A stretch of 64,000 bases of DNA from Triticum aestivum (GCF_018294505.1 NC_057808.1:222101325-222165324); one strand, 5' to 3'. Counted from the first letter of the stretch, positions 22,871-34,700 are shown. Notes: generated by a model from the letters alone, not told the origin. Made by a program: numbers and translations.

Positions 22871-23390
22871 TGTTGAGGATATAACCCTTAGAGTCACCCG
22901 CCCGGCGGGGCCGGGTTATGCCTAAGGATCATCACCTGAAGCCCGGCGCCAAGCTTGAAGACGGTGGGCCAAAGATGGGCTTAAGACCCGGAGATGGCTT
23001 AAGGCCCGTAGTTACAACTGTCATTATGGTAGAACTTGTAGTTTAAGGCAAGAATAGTTGAGAGTCCGAGCCGAACACTCTTATGAGCCGGCCGGGACTC
23101 TCAGAAGCTGCTGGGCGTCAACCTCTCTATATAAAGGGATGACCCGGCAGCGGTTTAGGGGTAAGAAAGATCTCGTCGAGAGCCAGGCATAGCAGTTAAG
23201 CTCCCTGGTCATCGAAACTCTAATCAATACCACCTCAACTGGACGTAGGCTTTTACCTTCACCGTATGGGGCCGAACCAGTATAAACCTTCGTGTTCCTT
23301 GTCCCGTTTAACCCCTTCAAGCTTCCTAGCGGCGATGGCTCCACGACTAAGTCCTAGCTTGAGGACATCTGCCGTGACAATTCCACGACA
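22871..23390 (+). repeat. 3' LTR of element 2
   Basis: 520 bp with TG...CA ends. It differs from the 5' LTR at about 14 positions plus one indel. Confidence 0.92.
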
Positions 23391-25010
23391 GCATCCCTGG
23401 CCCTTGAGGCATTATCTGAAGCCCTCGCGACCGAAGAATTAACCGCACTGCGCTCCACGGTGGATAGGGATGATGTGATCTTAGACAAACGACCCAAATC
23501 CACCTCCTTCAAACCAGCAGAAGAAATAGTCAAATTCCAGGTCCACCCAACGGACCCCAAGAAGACAGCATCTATTGGGGCACAATTGGACCCAACGGTC
23601 GACGCCACGCTACGGGATTTCCTTCGTGAAAACTGGGATATATTCGCCTGGCACCCTTCTGACATGCCCGGAATCCCACGCGAACTGGCCGAACATAGCC
23701 TCAATATATTAAAGGATATAAACCAGTCAAACAAGCACTGCGGCGCTTTTCCGAACCCAAACGCCAAGCTATGCGGGAGGAGCTGGCCGAGCTAACTGAG
23801 GCCGGATTCATTAGAGAAATAAAACATCCGGACTGGCTGGCAAACCTGGTGATGGTACCTAAGAAGGATAAATCCTGGCGCCTGTGTGTCGATTTTAAAG
23901 ACCTCAATAAGGCTTGCCCTAAGGATCCCTTCCCCCTCCCTCGCATCGATCAAATCATTGACGCCACCGCAGGACACGACTCACTATGTTTCCTTGATGC
24001 ATATTCTGGATACCATCAAATCAAAATGAAGGAGTCCAATCAAGCTGCAACAACATTTATTACCCCGTATGGGCCATTCTGCTTCAACACCATGCCCTTC
24101 GGGCTCAAGAACATCAGCGCCACATACCAACGCATGATTCAAACATGCCTGGAGAAACAGATCGGCAAGACAGTTGAAGCCTATGTGGACGACGTCGTCA
24201 CCAAAACTAGGCATGTCGAAACACTAATAGACGATTTACGTCTCACATTCGACAACCTCCGCGCGTATGACATTAAGCTCAATCCGGAAAAGTGTGTTTT
24301 CGGTGTCCCCGCTAGAAAACTGCTGGGCTTCATCGTTTCCAATAGAGAAATTGAAGCAAATCCAGCCAAAATTCGAGCTTTGTCTCAATTGGCTATGCCA
24401 ACGAACCTCAAACAAGTCCAAAAACTCGCGGGTTGCGTGGCAGCTCTAAGCCGCTTTATCTCCAGATTGGGAGAAAAGGCACTGCCACTCTACCGCCTTT
24501 TACGGCGAACCGATCACTTCGAGTGGACGGACGCGACAACAGCCAGACTGGAGGAAATAAAAACCCTTCTAGCGAGCAACCCAATCCTGGCCGCGCCAAA
24601 CATCGGCGAACCCATGTTATTATAGATATCGGCAACACATCAGGTGGTGAGCGTCGTGCTCTTCGTTGAATGAGAATAGGACGGACACAAATTCTCGCTT
24701 CAGAAGCCAGTATACTACGTATCCAATGTTCTTACACCATGCAAATCCCGGTACCCCCATTATCAAAAGATAGCATACGCGGTCCTTATGGCATCCCGAA
24801 AGCTACGACACTACTTCCAGGAGTGTTTGATCACGGTGGCTTCCGAAGTACCACTCAATGACATAATAAACAACCGCGATGCCACGGGCCGGATTGCCAA
24901 ATGGGCCATTGAGCTCCTTCCATTTGATATTACATACAAACCACGTCGAGCTATTAAATCCCAAGTACTGGCTGACTTCATCGCCGAATGTACAGAGGCC
25001 GAACTCCCTA
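23391..25010 (+). pseudogene. Fatima-like reverse transcriptase and first RNase H, broken
   Basis: The polyprotein resumes immediately after the GCATC duplication. LDPTVDATLRDFLREN here aligns with the segment around the shared UAG of elements 2 and 3, showing that an intact sense codon is possible there. A frameshift lies near 23710. RT motifs follow: LCVDFKDLNKACP, FLDAYSGYHQIKM, MPFGLKNISATYQ and AYVDDVV. After the connection domain, TAG 24623-24625 and further in-frame stops (about 24657-24671) interrupt the first RNase H, which also lacks its catalytic aspartate (LLYISATHQ-like). The same frame then continues with YFQECLITV. Confidence 0.85.
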
Positions 25011-26827
25011 AAGAGTATGGCACATATTCCAATTGGGTTATGTATTTCGACGGCTCCAAAATGCTGGCAGGGCTAGGAGCGGGTGTCTTTTTAACGTCCC
25101 CTACTGGAGACGTCGTTCAGTACGTACTCCAAATACTATACACAGACTCCAACAACGCAGCCGAATATGAGGCCTTATTGCATGGTCTCCGGATGGCTGT
25201 CTCCATGGGCATACAACGCCTGGAGGTGCGTGGGGACTCAAACCTGGCAATATCTCAAATAAATGGAGACTTCGACGCCAAAGATCCGAAGATGACAGCT
25301 TATCGTAATGCCGTCATAAAAATGTCGGCTCGGTTCGAGGGGCTCGAGTTTCATCATGTGGCTCGAGAAAGTAATCAAGCGGCGGACGTTCTTGCTCGTA
25401 TCGGCGCCAAGCGCGACCCCGTCCCACCTAATATCTTTCTGGAAAGGCTTTTTAAGCCATCCGTGGTGTGGCAGGGTGAAAACGGCAACACTAGTCCGGA
25501 TCCGAACACAACCCCAGATTCCGAACACACCGATATCATCGGAGGCTCAGCCACCGAAATAACACCGTTGGTGCATCTCATCATGGCAGTCATTGCCCCA
25601 TGGACCGAACCCTTCCTGGCCTACCTTAACAGGAAGGAACTTCCTGAGGATCAGAATAAGGCCCGCCGCATTGTCCGGCGTTCGAAGGCCTACAAGGTTC
25701 ACGACGGAGAGCTCTATAAGAAAAGCGCTACCGGAGTCCTTCAAAGATGTATCTCCGAGGAGGAGGGGCGGCAGCTCCTGGCTAAGATTCATGCCGGTCT
25801 TGACGAGCACCACGCTGCAGCTCGGGCCCTTGTTAGCAAGGCCTTCCGTACAGGGTTCTATTGGCCGACGGCCCGAGCGGATGCACAAGACCTTGTCCAA
25901 TGTTGCGTTGGATGCCAACTCTTCGCCAACCAAAGCCGTATGCCCCCACTGCCCTACAAACAATCCCCATCACTTGGCCTTTTGCGGTCTGGGGACTGGA
26001 TATGGTTGGACCCCTTAAAGGAGGAAGCCATAAGAAAAAATATCTGCTGGTCATGGTGGATAAATTCACCAAGTGGATAGAGGCCAAACCAGTTAAAATG
26101 GCCGAGTTCGGGCCAGTAATAGACTTTATATCCGGCGTCGTACACCGTTATAGTGTTCCACACAGCATCATCACTGATAATGGCTCCAACTTCACAGCCG
26201 ACGAAGTGAAAACCTGGTGCGCTAATCTGGGCATCAAGCTCGATTACGCCTCTATCTTTCATCCACAGACAAACGGTCAAGTCGAAAGAGCCAATGGTCT
26301 TATTATGAGCGGCATTAAGCCTAGACTAGTGCGGTCTTTGAAAGAATCAGACAAGCACTGGGTTGAGGAGCTCGACTCCGTACTCTGGGGGCTGCGGACC
26401 ACGCCCAATCGCACTACCGGATACACACCTTTCTTCATGGTGTACGGCGCAGAGGCAGTGCTACCCTGCGACATTATTCATGACTCACCTCGAGTGCGCA
26501 TGTACGAAGAAAGAGAGGCCGAGCTCGATTGGTAGGACAGCTTAGATGCCCTGGAGGAGGAGCGCAACGTCGCAAAAGCCCATTCCGCATTTTCAACAAC
26601 AGGCTTGCAGGTATCAAAGCAGAGAAGTGTGGGCCAAAACTTATAACGTCGGCGAACTCGTTCTATGCCTGTTGGAGAAGAAAAAGGACCTCAAGCCCAA
26701 GCGGGAGGGTCCCTTCATCATTGACGAAGTTCTCACCGGTGGAGCATACCGCCTGCGTGATGCATCAGACGATCGCCTCGAGCCGAACCCCTGGAACGCG
26801 GCCAGACTCCGAAGATTCTATGCCTAA
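25011..26827 (+). pseudogene. Fatima-like second RNase H and integrase, broken
   Basis: The aRNH domain (25040-25440) keeps YFDGS, NNAAEYEALLHGLRMA, RGDSNLAISQ and SNQAADVLA. Integrase follows: zinc-binding HHAAARALV...CCVGCQ, a frameshift near 25935, then GLDMVGP, IITDNGSNF and GQVERANG. TAG 26533-26535 and another frameshift near 26585 break the C-terminal part, whose end GPFIIDEVL...NPWNAARLRRFYA is still recognisable to TAA 26825-26827. The enzyme would have inserted new copies. This copy is dead. Confidence 0.85.
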
Positions 26828-27673
26828 AAGCGTCGAACTCTTTGTTCGTATCCTTCTCCCTGCTGTTTCCATAACACCTTTTTTCTTTTTTCTCTCTCTT
26901 TTCGTTTTTTCTCTTCAGCCTTACAGCTCCCTTTTTGTTAGACCGCGCACGCCTGACGCACACATCTTTAAAAATGTACGTCCATTATACCTGGGGGCTT
27001 CTTGATCAGAAGCTTGCTATTATTATTCCCCGAGCATCAAGCTCGTTACATATGCACCTTTTTTCATATGTACCTCTTCTTCACCATTATATGCATCGAT
27101 ATGACTTAAGTTTTGGCCAAGTTGGGTTGCCTCGCTCCTGTGTTTATGCCCTACGTTCCCGTTAGTTTGGCTAGGGCATAAAGGGAGCACCTCTGCGATT
27201 GTTACTGCCTTGTCATCCGGACGTGCACCTCAGACTGGGTGAAGCCGAAAGCTAGCGTCCTTAAGGGAATATTTGGTCGGTGGATTGAAGACAGTTTTTT
27301 GCATTTACTACATTGTGAACCCCCAGAAGTTAAAACATACTATGATTATTCAATCACAGTCTGGACATGCGCATTAACGCATGCGCACCCAGAGAAAGGA
27401 ACCCTTAACGAAACTATTCTCTCTGGAAGATGTTTCTTACAATCTTAATGTAATATAACATAACTAGCCGGATACTTGTCTGTTCAAGAAACTATGACCC
27501 CTACGCCTGGTTTCCATGCATACCCGGTCTACTCGGCCGTTCTGGTATTCGGAAACACTCCGCACCTTCGGGTCGAGAGGTTGAAGCGAAAAGGTCCGCC
27601 ATGACAATCGTTTTAAAATTCAGCTAGAGTTACATATGCAAAGGAAAGTACATAGTCACTTGGACTCAAAAAC
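26828..27673 (+). other. Fatima-like spacer between integrase and the antisense gene
   Basis: A pyrimidine-rich stretch (about 26870-26930) is followed by AT-rich sequence with a GGGGGCTTCTTG phrase resembling those in elements 2 and 3. No protein gene is seen. Confidence 0.5.
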
Positions 27674-30461
27674 TTACTCCTCTATGCCGTCCAGCAGGCT
27701 ATCTAACTTACAATCCTGCTGGGAATACTTGGCGGCTACTTCTACTTTGTTATATACTAAACTAACGGGAATTTCTTCCCCATTTGACCCTAGCGGTCTG
27801 ACCCGGGCCATGTGATTTGGATCCAGCCTGGTGTACCGCGTTTCAACCATGGCCCAGGCCTCTCGCGCACCCTCTCGGCAGGCCGATATCTTCCATAGCC
27901 GGATACGCCGCCCCGCTCCCTTGAACAGCTCTACAAGCTCCTCCATACTCCCTGGAGGGGAGGCGGATGGCCATAAGGCCTTGGCTACACTCCGCAATAC
28001 CTATCGAGCTTGCTCGTGCAATTGCGACAGCCCTTGCAAAAGATCACTTGATGATCCGTACACCTCCTCTTCGGGACGGCCCGTCAGCATACCTGCAATC
28101 ATAGCTATATCAGCTACTTTTTCCTCCGAACTGTAATAAGGTAAATTCGGCCACGTACCGAATATGCCGCCTCGCAGCTTTTTGTTCTCCTTCACGGAGT
28201 CGGCTAGCTGGGCTCGCACATGTTTCAGTTCTTCGCCCAGTTTGGTGTTTGAATCTTGGAGTTTGTTTTTCTCCTCTCTGACTCGGGTCAGAACGCGCTC
28301 GCCTGCGGCGCGTTGTCTCTTCGCCTCTTTTTCGCTCGTCTGAGCGGCCTTCAATTCCTCTTCCAATTCGTCCGATGACCCTGTTATGAGACAAGCAGCA
28401 GTTTCAATACTGCTGGCATATCATTTTCTGTTTCTCGATGGAGGGAAATATTACCAGAGGATGCCTTCTTGAACTTTAACAGTTTGGTGGTAGCAGCAGT
28501 TAGCTGTGTCCGGCATTGCTCCAGCTCTTGGGCTACCAGGTCGTTCTTCTCCATAAGAACTTGGTTACACAGCGATCCTTAAAACATTTGTCCCAACTGC
28601 TTCAAGTCTCGGGGGCTATTGGCACATGGTTATCAAATGCGGAGAAGGTAAACTTACCTGCACATCTTTCAAATGTTGCTCGGTGGCTCTGTTAAGCCCA
28701 TCTAGAGCAGCTCGGATGTATGCATCAGCCGAGCTGAAGGCACCGAACGCCTCTTCTGAGAAGCGGGGATTTCATAAAATGGCCCTCCGGCGCCGACGAT
28801 TCATGGCGCTCTCCACGTACGAATTGGTGACGGACATATTTTCCGAACCCTCGGCGGAAGGACAGTCCGGCGCCACTCCCATATCGGGCCCCGTCTCTTC
28901 GGCTGGGACCGAATCTTGGTTATTAGGATTACGACTAGTTGGGTCCCCGGACACAGTTCGTCGAACCTTGTTCCTGATACAAAATGAACATATGAGTCAC
29001 AGTTGGATGCAACTTCTAAAAAGAGCATAGTGGTGAACCCATACCTCTTCAAGGAAGGCCCGACCGTATCTCTGTTTGCCTTCCTCTTCGAAGGCCTGCC
29101 CGACGCGGGAGCCGCTCTCTCTGGAGATGCCCCTGGGGCAGCACGACGCGACAAACGCCTCCCCTTCCGAGCACAGGATGGTGCGGTGAGTGAGGAAGAA
29201 TGAGAAAACCCTCTCGGACAAAGTGTCTCCCGATTACTTACCTGAGAAGCAGGGAGAAGACCGGGATAGTCGGTGATGATGGCCACCTCTGTGCCGTCAT
29301 AGCTCGTTTGATAAAAACGTCCCATTCTCGAGCACCACAAATATATCCGGATCCTCTTCGAATCCAGGGCAAGGTCCCGATTGTGGCCCTCGGGCTGCGG
29401 GGCAGGGCTGTGAAGCCCCTCAGAAATATTTCGCCGGTGCTGTTATAAATGGACGGGTTAATATTCAGCGAACGAAGCTTAGGGAGCTGAATGACTAGAG
29501 TAGAAGAGTTGGGGGCTTACCCGGCTAGGAGGACTGTACATGGAATATCCTTCCCTGTGCGTGATGCGTAGGAACTCCTCTTCCTCACCCTTGAATAGTT
29601 CGGCCAATATTTTGGCTAGGCCGGCAGGTGTGTCCGGACCTTTCCTACCGCAGCGGGAAGTGCCATCTTCCCTATTATAGTTCCACATGGGGAGTCCTCT
29701 GTATTGGAGTGGCTGGACCCCCCGCACTATGGAGGTCGCCATCACTTCGACTATAGTATATCCGGACTGGGCAAGCGTCCGGATCTTGCTCAGGAGTTGG
29801 CGGACTTCTGCACTATCTTCCTCCTCGAGGCTTCGAGGGCACCAGCTGTGGCGTTTCTTCAGAGGAATACTTGTAAACTCGGGGAGACCTCTCCGGACTG
29901 GATCCGGAAGTATGACTTCATCAATGTAAAACCATTCAGAGGTCCACTCTTCGGAAGCTTTCTTCGGCGTACCGGATAGGTATCCGGTTTCAGCAATGCG
30001 CCATATTTCTGCCCCGCCCACTTCAAATATCGATCCTTCGTGGTTGCGTGGGACAAGGCAAAATAACCTTCTCCACAGATCGAAATGGGCCTCACACCCC
30101 AGGAATAGTTCGCATAAAGCGACATAACCCGCAATGTGAAGGATGGAGGCTGGGGTAAGATTGTGCAGTTGGAGGCCATAATACTCGAGAAGCCCTCGGA
30201 GGAATGGGTGAATTGGAAATCCCACGCCCCTTAGCAGATAGGGGACGAAGCATACTCGTTCCCCCGCAGATGGATTGGGGAAATCCTCTGCCTTGGTTTT
30301 GCCGTTGAGGGAAGCCGACCCTGCTCGAACAGGGACCAGATCCGCAGGGGGAGAAATCCATGCGTTTGCAACTTCGCCAATTGGTCGTGGGACACAGAGC
30401 ACCTCACCCACTCGCCTTTCTCTGGGTCGGAACGGGAGGAGGAGTTAGGAATGCTAGCCAT
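27674..30461 (-). pseudogene. Fatima-like antisense gene, degenerate, multi-exon
   Basis: The minus strand begins ATG 30461 (MASIPNSSSRSDPEKG). A frameshift in the first 80 codons passes into a frame with VCFVPYLLRGVGFPIHPF and LGCEAHFDLWRRLFCL, a good match in style to the 'putative gypsy type transposon' region. Splice-like sites include donor GTAAGC at 29520, acceptor at 29440, donor GTAAGT near 29242, acceptor near 28980 and donor GTAAGT near 28656. Later exons give a coiled coil (EEELKAAQTSEKEAKRQ) and a C-terminal part ending at 27674. A stop near 28000 and one near 28770 show decay. Position and layout match elements 2 and 3 although the sequence is strongly diverged. Confidence 0.7.
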
Positions 30462-30775
30462 GTTGGAATGGTCTTTCCTGGCAATCTCTGAGGATTTTCT
30501 CCGCGTGGTACCGAATGGATCTGAGACCCAATCTCTTTAAATAGACGCTCTTTCTTGCATGGCTGGGGTGTTGTTTGCAAAAAATACCCTGACTGTCTGC
30601 ATTCGCTCGACACGTGGAAGCTGAAGACATCGATGCACGGAGGCCGAGGGGTGCGGCATTGAATTACAAGCCGAATACATTACTTGGAAGCCGTCAGAGG
30701 AGGAACCCGCCTTGCAATGCCGAAGACAATCCGCGCACCAAACACCTCGTCATTGAAGCCTGGTTCGGGGGCTAC
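30462..30775 (+). other. Fatima-like 3' untranslated region and polypurine tract
   Basis: No gene is seen. GTTCGGGGGCTAC immediately before 30776 is the likely polypurine tract. Confidence 0.5.
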
Positions 30776-31254
30776 TGAGGGAGTCCTGGACTGAGGCGTC
30801 CTCGGGCGTCCGGCCTGTTAGCCATGGGCCGGATTGATGGGTGTGAAGATATGAAGACCGAAGACTACACCCGTGTCCGGATGGGACTCTCCTTGGCGTG
30901 GAAGGCAAGCTTGGCGACCAAATATGTGGATTCCTTTCATTGTAACCGACCTTGTGTAACCCTAGATCCTCCAGGTGTCTATATAAACCGGAGGACTTAG
31001 TCCGGAGGAGGATAGACTAATTACCTTAGTCATACAGGCTAGACTTATATGGTTTAGCCATTACGATCTCGTGGTAGATCAACTCTTGTAATACTCATAT
31101 TCATCAAGATCAATCAAGAAGGAAGTAGGGTATTACCTCCATAGAGAGGGCCCGGACCTGGGTAAACATCGTGCCCCCTGTCTCCTGTTATCATTGACCT
31201 TAGACGCATAGTTCGGGACCCCGTACCCGAGATCCGCCGGTTTTGACACCGACA
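30776..31254 (+). repeat. 3' LTR of the Fatima-like element
   Basis: 479 bp with the same termini as the 5' LTR and a TATA box at 30980-30987. About 28 substitutions separate the two LTRs. Confidence 0.9.
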
Positions 31255-31292
31255 GCATACCTTTACACTGGAGTACTTTTGATGTGACCCGT

Positions 31293-31455
31293 CAACTCGC
31301 AGAACAAGGAGAAGCTTGCTTAGTACACCGTCTCCCCTGCCCACGGGCGCAGTGGCTCGCAGGATGAGGTGAAGCTTGCTTACTAGTAGTAGTACTGTGC
31401 GCCTTACGCCAGCTCCCTCACCCACGCGCGCGGTGGCTCGCGGGACGAGGAGAAA
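31293..31455. repeat. Degenerate tandem duplication with CTCGC/GAAGCTTGCTTA blocks
   Basis: Three diverged copies begin with CTCGC (31296, 31356 and 31437). Two of them continue with GAAGCTTGCTTA. Confidence 0.5.
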
Positions 31456-31464
31456 ATTTTACTA

Positions 31465-32062
31465 CTCCCTCGGTTTACTCCTCGTCCCTAATACCTTGGT
31501 TAGAGAGATTATCATATTGCTTGGAATATAAGTGTCCTTTAGTAGATTTCAGTATGAACTACTAGTACATACTCCAAACACTAATGTATATAGACGTATT
31601 TTAGAGTGTAGATTCACTCATTTTGCTCCGTATGTAGTTCATATTGAGGCCTTGTTTGGTTCATAACTCCTAGGACTTTTTCTAGTCCCAACTAAAAAGT
31701 CCCTACTCCTTAAAAAGTCCCTCCCTGTTTGATTTCAGGGACTAAAAAGTCCCTAGTCACTCCCTAGAGGTTATTGAATGACCATGTTACCCCTAGTATA
31801 CAGAAAAATAACAACCAAACAACACCATGGGGCGGCGGGGCAATGGGTGCAGGGAGGGGCATTGTTGGAAAAGTCCCAAAAAAGACTATCCTGGAGAGTC
31901 TTCTTCATTAAGTCCCAAAAAGCAAGTTTTAGTCCCTAGTAGTCCCTCCTGTTTGGTTAAAAAGTCTCTAAGAGGGACTTTTTCTAGTCCCTACACTAAA
32001 AAGTCCCTGGAAACAAACACCCCTTGCATAAAGTTGAGACACTTATTTTGGAACAGAGGGAG
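31465..32062. mobile_element. Stowaway-type (Tc1/Mariner) MITE, enlarged by a nested element
   Basis: Starts CTCCCTCGGTTTA and ends GAACAGAGGGAG, flanked by TA on both sides (31463-31464 and 32063-32064). Another MITE sits inside (31648-32023). Confidence 0.75.
31648..32023. mobile_element. MITE with GGCCTTGTTTGG / AAACAAACACCCC ends
   Basis: Inverted ends and internal AGTCCC/GGGACT blocks relate it to the element at 35799-36112. The target duplication is unclear, so the superfamily (PIF/Harbinger or hAT) is uncertain. Confidence 0.6.
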
Positions 32063-32270
32063 TATATATTTGCTATGATCTTTTTGAGGAACCGATATTT
32101 TCTATGATCTGTCAATCATTGAGATGCAATAGCATGCATGTTAGTCTCCTTTGTATTTGATGAAATGTTGCAACGGGCAACCTTGGACGCAAGATACATG
32201 TAACAGAAGCTGGAAGCTTCATAGCATTGTACTATCTCGCTGATAAATTACAGTACGTACTATACTAGTA

Positions 32271-32429
32271 CTTCCTCCGTTCCTAAATATAAGTCTTTGT
32301 AAACATTTCACCATGAACCACATATGGATGTATATACATGCATTTTAAGTGTAGATTCATTCATTTTGTTCCGTATGTAGTCCACCTAGTGGAATCTCTA
32401 CAAAGACTTATATTTAAGAATGGAGGGAG
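32271..32429. mobile_element. Stowaway MITE, 159 bp
   Basis: TA-CTTCCTCCGTTCCTAAATA at the left and TATTTAAGAATGGAGGGAG-TA at the right form long matching inverted ends. TA duplications lie at 32269-32270 and 32430-32431. Confidence 0.88.
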
Positions 32430-32431
32430 TA

Positions 32432-33155
32432 CTATGTAAAGAGTTAGGTGTCGCACGGTGTCCAGAAAATATGGTGATAGTGTGAGGTGGGCCATGTAAT
32501 CACTGAGCCTGCGTGTTTTCACTGCTCTTGCACTCCTCCACCATAAGAATGGAGAAAATTGTAATCTAGTAGTACCTCCTTTCGCCGAAAGTGTGGGACA
32601 TCCAGCAGTCCTGCCACCTCAGTAATAATGACCAATGAGCCGTCAAATCACATAGACCCAGCAGTAAGTTGGACGGACGAAGCAACCATCACTCTTGAAT
32701 CCGCTTCTCCCTTCAACGCAGGCGCCAGTGAGAGGTCACGTCCGCTCTGCCCGGGCATGAATGCGGCACTGATTCTTTGGAGCGGCGCTGACCGTTTCGG
32801 GCAGGAAGCGCGCGCGGGCAATGGAGGGGTTTTAGGTGGGCCAGGATGGTCAGGAGCGGGCGTGGCAGCTGTCCGTCTGTCCCTACCGGACGCCCAGAAA
32901 CAAGAGGATGCACCGACTCTCGCGGCTAAAATCGTACACTACACACCATCTCTCTGTAGGAGTAGGTCGATCTGTCACTCTCTCTAACACACACATGCTG
33001 TTAAACACACACTCACACACGCACACGCACACACAGGTTCATAAAATAGGAAAATCGTGCGAGTGCGAAGCCACAGGAAGTGAGATACAAATGGAGTACG
33101 TAGAAGAAGAGAAGAGGTGACGAATATTCCATCAAACCTGGACTGAGGAGTAGTA
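32432..33155. other. Intergenic stretch with a CA-rich microsatellite
   Basis: No gene is recognised. A CACACA-rich simple repeat lies at about 32993-33035. Open frames near 32630-32990 show no motif. Confidence 0.45.
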
Positions 33156-33828
33156 CTCCCTCCGTCTAGGTGTTAAGTCATCTTACAGAAATCAGATATT
33201 CCCAAAATGTTTAGGCGTCGTCCATTAACTTCACATCTCAATCCCCTCCTGGCCTCATTGCTAGCGAGCGTTGTTACTTAGGGAGCGTTTGGATCCTTAG
33301 CAAGAACAACTTATAGCATAGCCGGGCAAGGTTAGGCGTTTGGTATTGTTAAAATATGTTAGCTTTTGTGGGCCAGCTAGCTTGGGTGGGCTAGAAAAAC
33401 CTTGCTAGCTCAGGAGAGTCAGATCGGCTCGCTTCCGATGACAAACTTCGCGTAGTAGTAACATAGACTAGTAACATATGCATGTTACTAGTCCAAGTTA
33501 CTCACCACTATGACCAGCCTAAGCAATGTAACCAAACGCTCCTTACTCTGCCTTGTTATCTCCCCCGGAAACCCAATGCATGGAGCGCAACTACGTGTTG
33601 ATCAATCAAGAGATCAAAGTCGGCTTGCATGCGAGTTAATACGTGGCCCTGCATGGTAGCTAAAACAGCATCTCTTAGTTGTTTGGATTAATTGTTGCGT
33701 TTAGAGATAGAAATTCAGGGCTTTGATTGGAGGAATGACCGGTCAAGTTTCCCCTTCTCCTCCAATCTGCTTGCACCTTGGTCCCGCTGCACCTTCTAAC
33801 GTGACTTATTACACCTAGACGGAGGGAG
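33156..33828. mobile_element. Stowaway-type element, 673 bp, carrying a nested MITE
   Basis: The left end CTCCCTCCGTCTAGGTG mirrors the right end CACCTAGACGGAGGGAG. TA precedes the left end (33154-33155); the right flank is TC, so the duplication has mutated. Confidence 0.75.
33281..33542. mobile_element. Tourist-like (PIF/Harbinger) MITE, 262 bp
   Basis: GGGAGCGTTTGG at the left is complementary to CCAAACGCTCC at the right. The flanking TTA (33278-33280 and 33543-33545) is the expected 3-bp duplication. It is nested in the Stowaway element. Confidence 0.75.
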
Positions 33829-33909
33829 TCATACGAGATACGGTGGACACTGACTTAGGTCGAATACAAGTGCCAAAATTGTGTGCATGTTATAATAAGG
33901 ATTCACTTA

Positions 33910-34192
33910 GACTAGCCACAATGGGTAGTAACATAGAGTAGTTACATAAGCATGTTACTAGGCTATGTTACTACCTCTATAGTGGGGAGCAACATATGTG
34001 TGGTAACATGCAGCACTTCATTTATTAGGCTATAGACACATCTTGCATTGATATGTGTGATGTTACTCATGCTACTAGTAACTAGCTATATTACCACTCT
34101 CCTCTCTTTCTTCATTTATTGGTTGCCACATCATCTATTTTATCTAGATATGTGTAATGTTACTACCTATGTTACTCCCACTGTGGGTAGTC
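33910..34192. mobile_element. Tourist-like MITE, 283 bp
   Basis: The left end GACTAGCCACAATGGG mirrors CCCACTGTGGGTAGTC, with TTA on both sides (33907-33909 and 34193-34195). A short remnant of a similar right end lies at about 34375-34402. Confidence 0.8.
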
Positions 34193-34529
34193 TTAAAATA
34201 GTACGTGAGCGAACAGAGGGATCAATTCGACAGTGTTCCCGAGCAGTAGCGAGATGTGTGAGGTAAGACACACCGCTGGTGCTTATAATTTCTTATTAAT
34301 TTGTTTGTTTCACCCTCTAACTGGTGGGACCCAATGTATTACGTGGAGAGAGGTAGGGTGACTAAGGCTGCATTATTTCTGCACCACTGTGGATAGTCTT
34401 ACACCAAAGCCACATGACAAGATTATGATTTAAATCCCAATGACTCCCACACACAAAAAACACGGCATGATTGTCACACGAATGCAGGAATGTATAAAAG
34501 GTTATTTTTCCTCTCATTGAACATAACGG

Positions 34530-34700
34530 GTGGGTTGTGTAGTTGGTTAGCCTGTTCGATCATCAAACTTGAGGTCTCGGGTTCGATAACTACACTTGAG
34601 CATAATTCATGCCAGGAGGATTCTTTGACTATTCAAAATGAATGGATACGGAGCTATATGATCAGCTGCAGCCTCGGCGCTTGTTTTCTAAGGTTTGCAC
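34530..34700 (+). mobile_element. Probable tRNA-derived SINE (Au-like)
   Basis: TGTAGTTGGTTAGC (from 34539) resembles an RNA polymerase III A box, and GGGTTCGATAAC (34579-34590) a B box. The spacing of about 40 bp and the intervening CAAACTTGAGGTCTC phrase are as I recall from cereal Au SINEs. The 3' end is estimated from a GTTTTCT stretch. A tRNA gene is unlikely because no cloverleaf acceptor pairing is evident. Confidence 0.5.

Larger units (their letters stand above)
10354..23390 (+). mobile_element. Element 2: Tat-lineage Gypsy retrotransposon nested in the Fatima-like element
   Basis: Near-identical LTRs (10354-10872, 22871-23390) and a perfect GCATC duplication (10349-10353 and 23391-23395) define a 13,037-bp element. 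Removing it and one duplication copy rejoins the Fatima reading frame. It carries gag, protease, RT, two RNase H domains and integrase on the plus strand, then an intron-containing antisense gene. Two RNase H domains plus an antisense gene after integrase place it in the Tat lineage (RIRE2/Grande/Ogre relatives). I do not assign a family name. About 14 substitutions between LTRs. Confidence 0.95.
8139..31254 (+). mobile_element. Gypsy LTR retrotransposon, Fatima-like, interrupted by element 2
   Basis: Two LTRs (8139-8618 and 30776-31254) begin TGAGGGAGTCCTGGACTG and end GACACCGACA. They flank gag, protease, RT, RNase H, integrase and an antisense gene in that order. The flanking pentamers are GCCTA (8134-8138) and GCATA (31255-31259), a target duplication with one change. 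The family name rests on my recollection of the Fatima LTR. Without the nested insertion the element is about 10.1 kb. About 28 LTR differences and many frameshifts and stops make it the oldest of the nest. Confidence 0.9.

Noticed and set aside
34530..34600. A tRNA gene at the A/B box site
   Set aside because: No acceptor-stem pairing or plausible cloverleaf could be built by eye; a SINE fits better.
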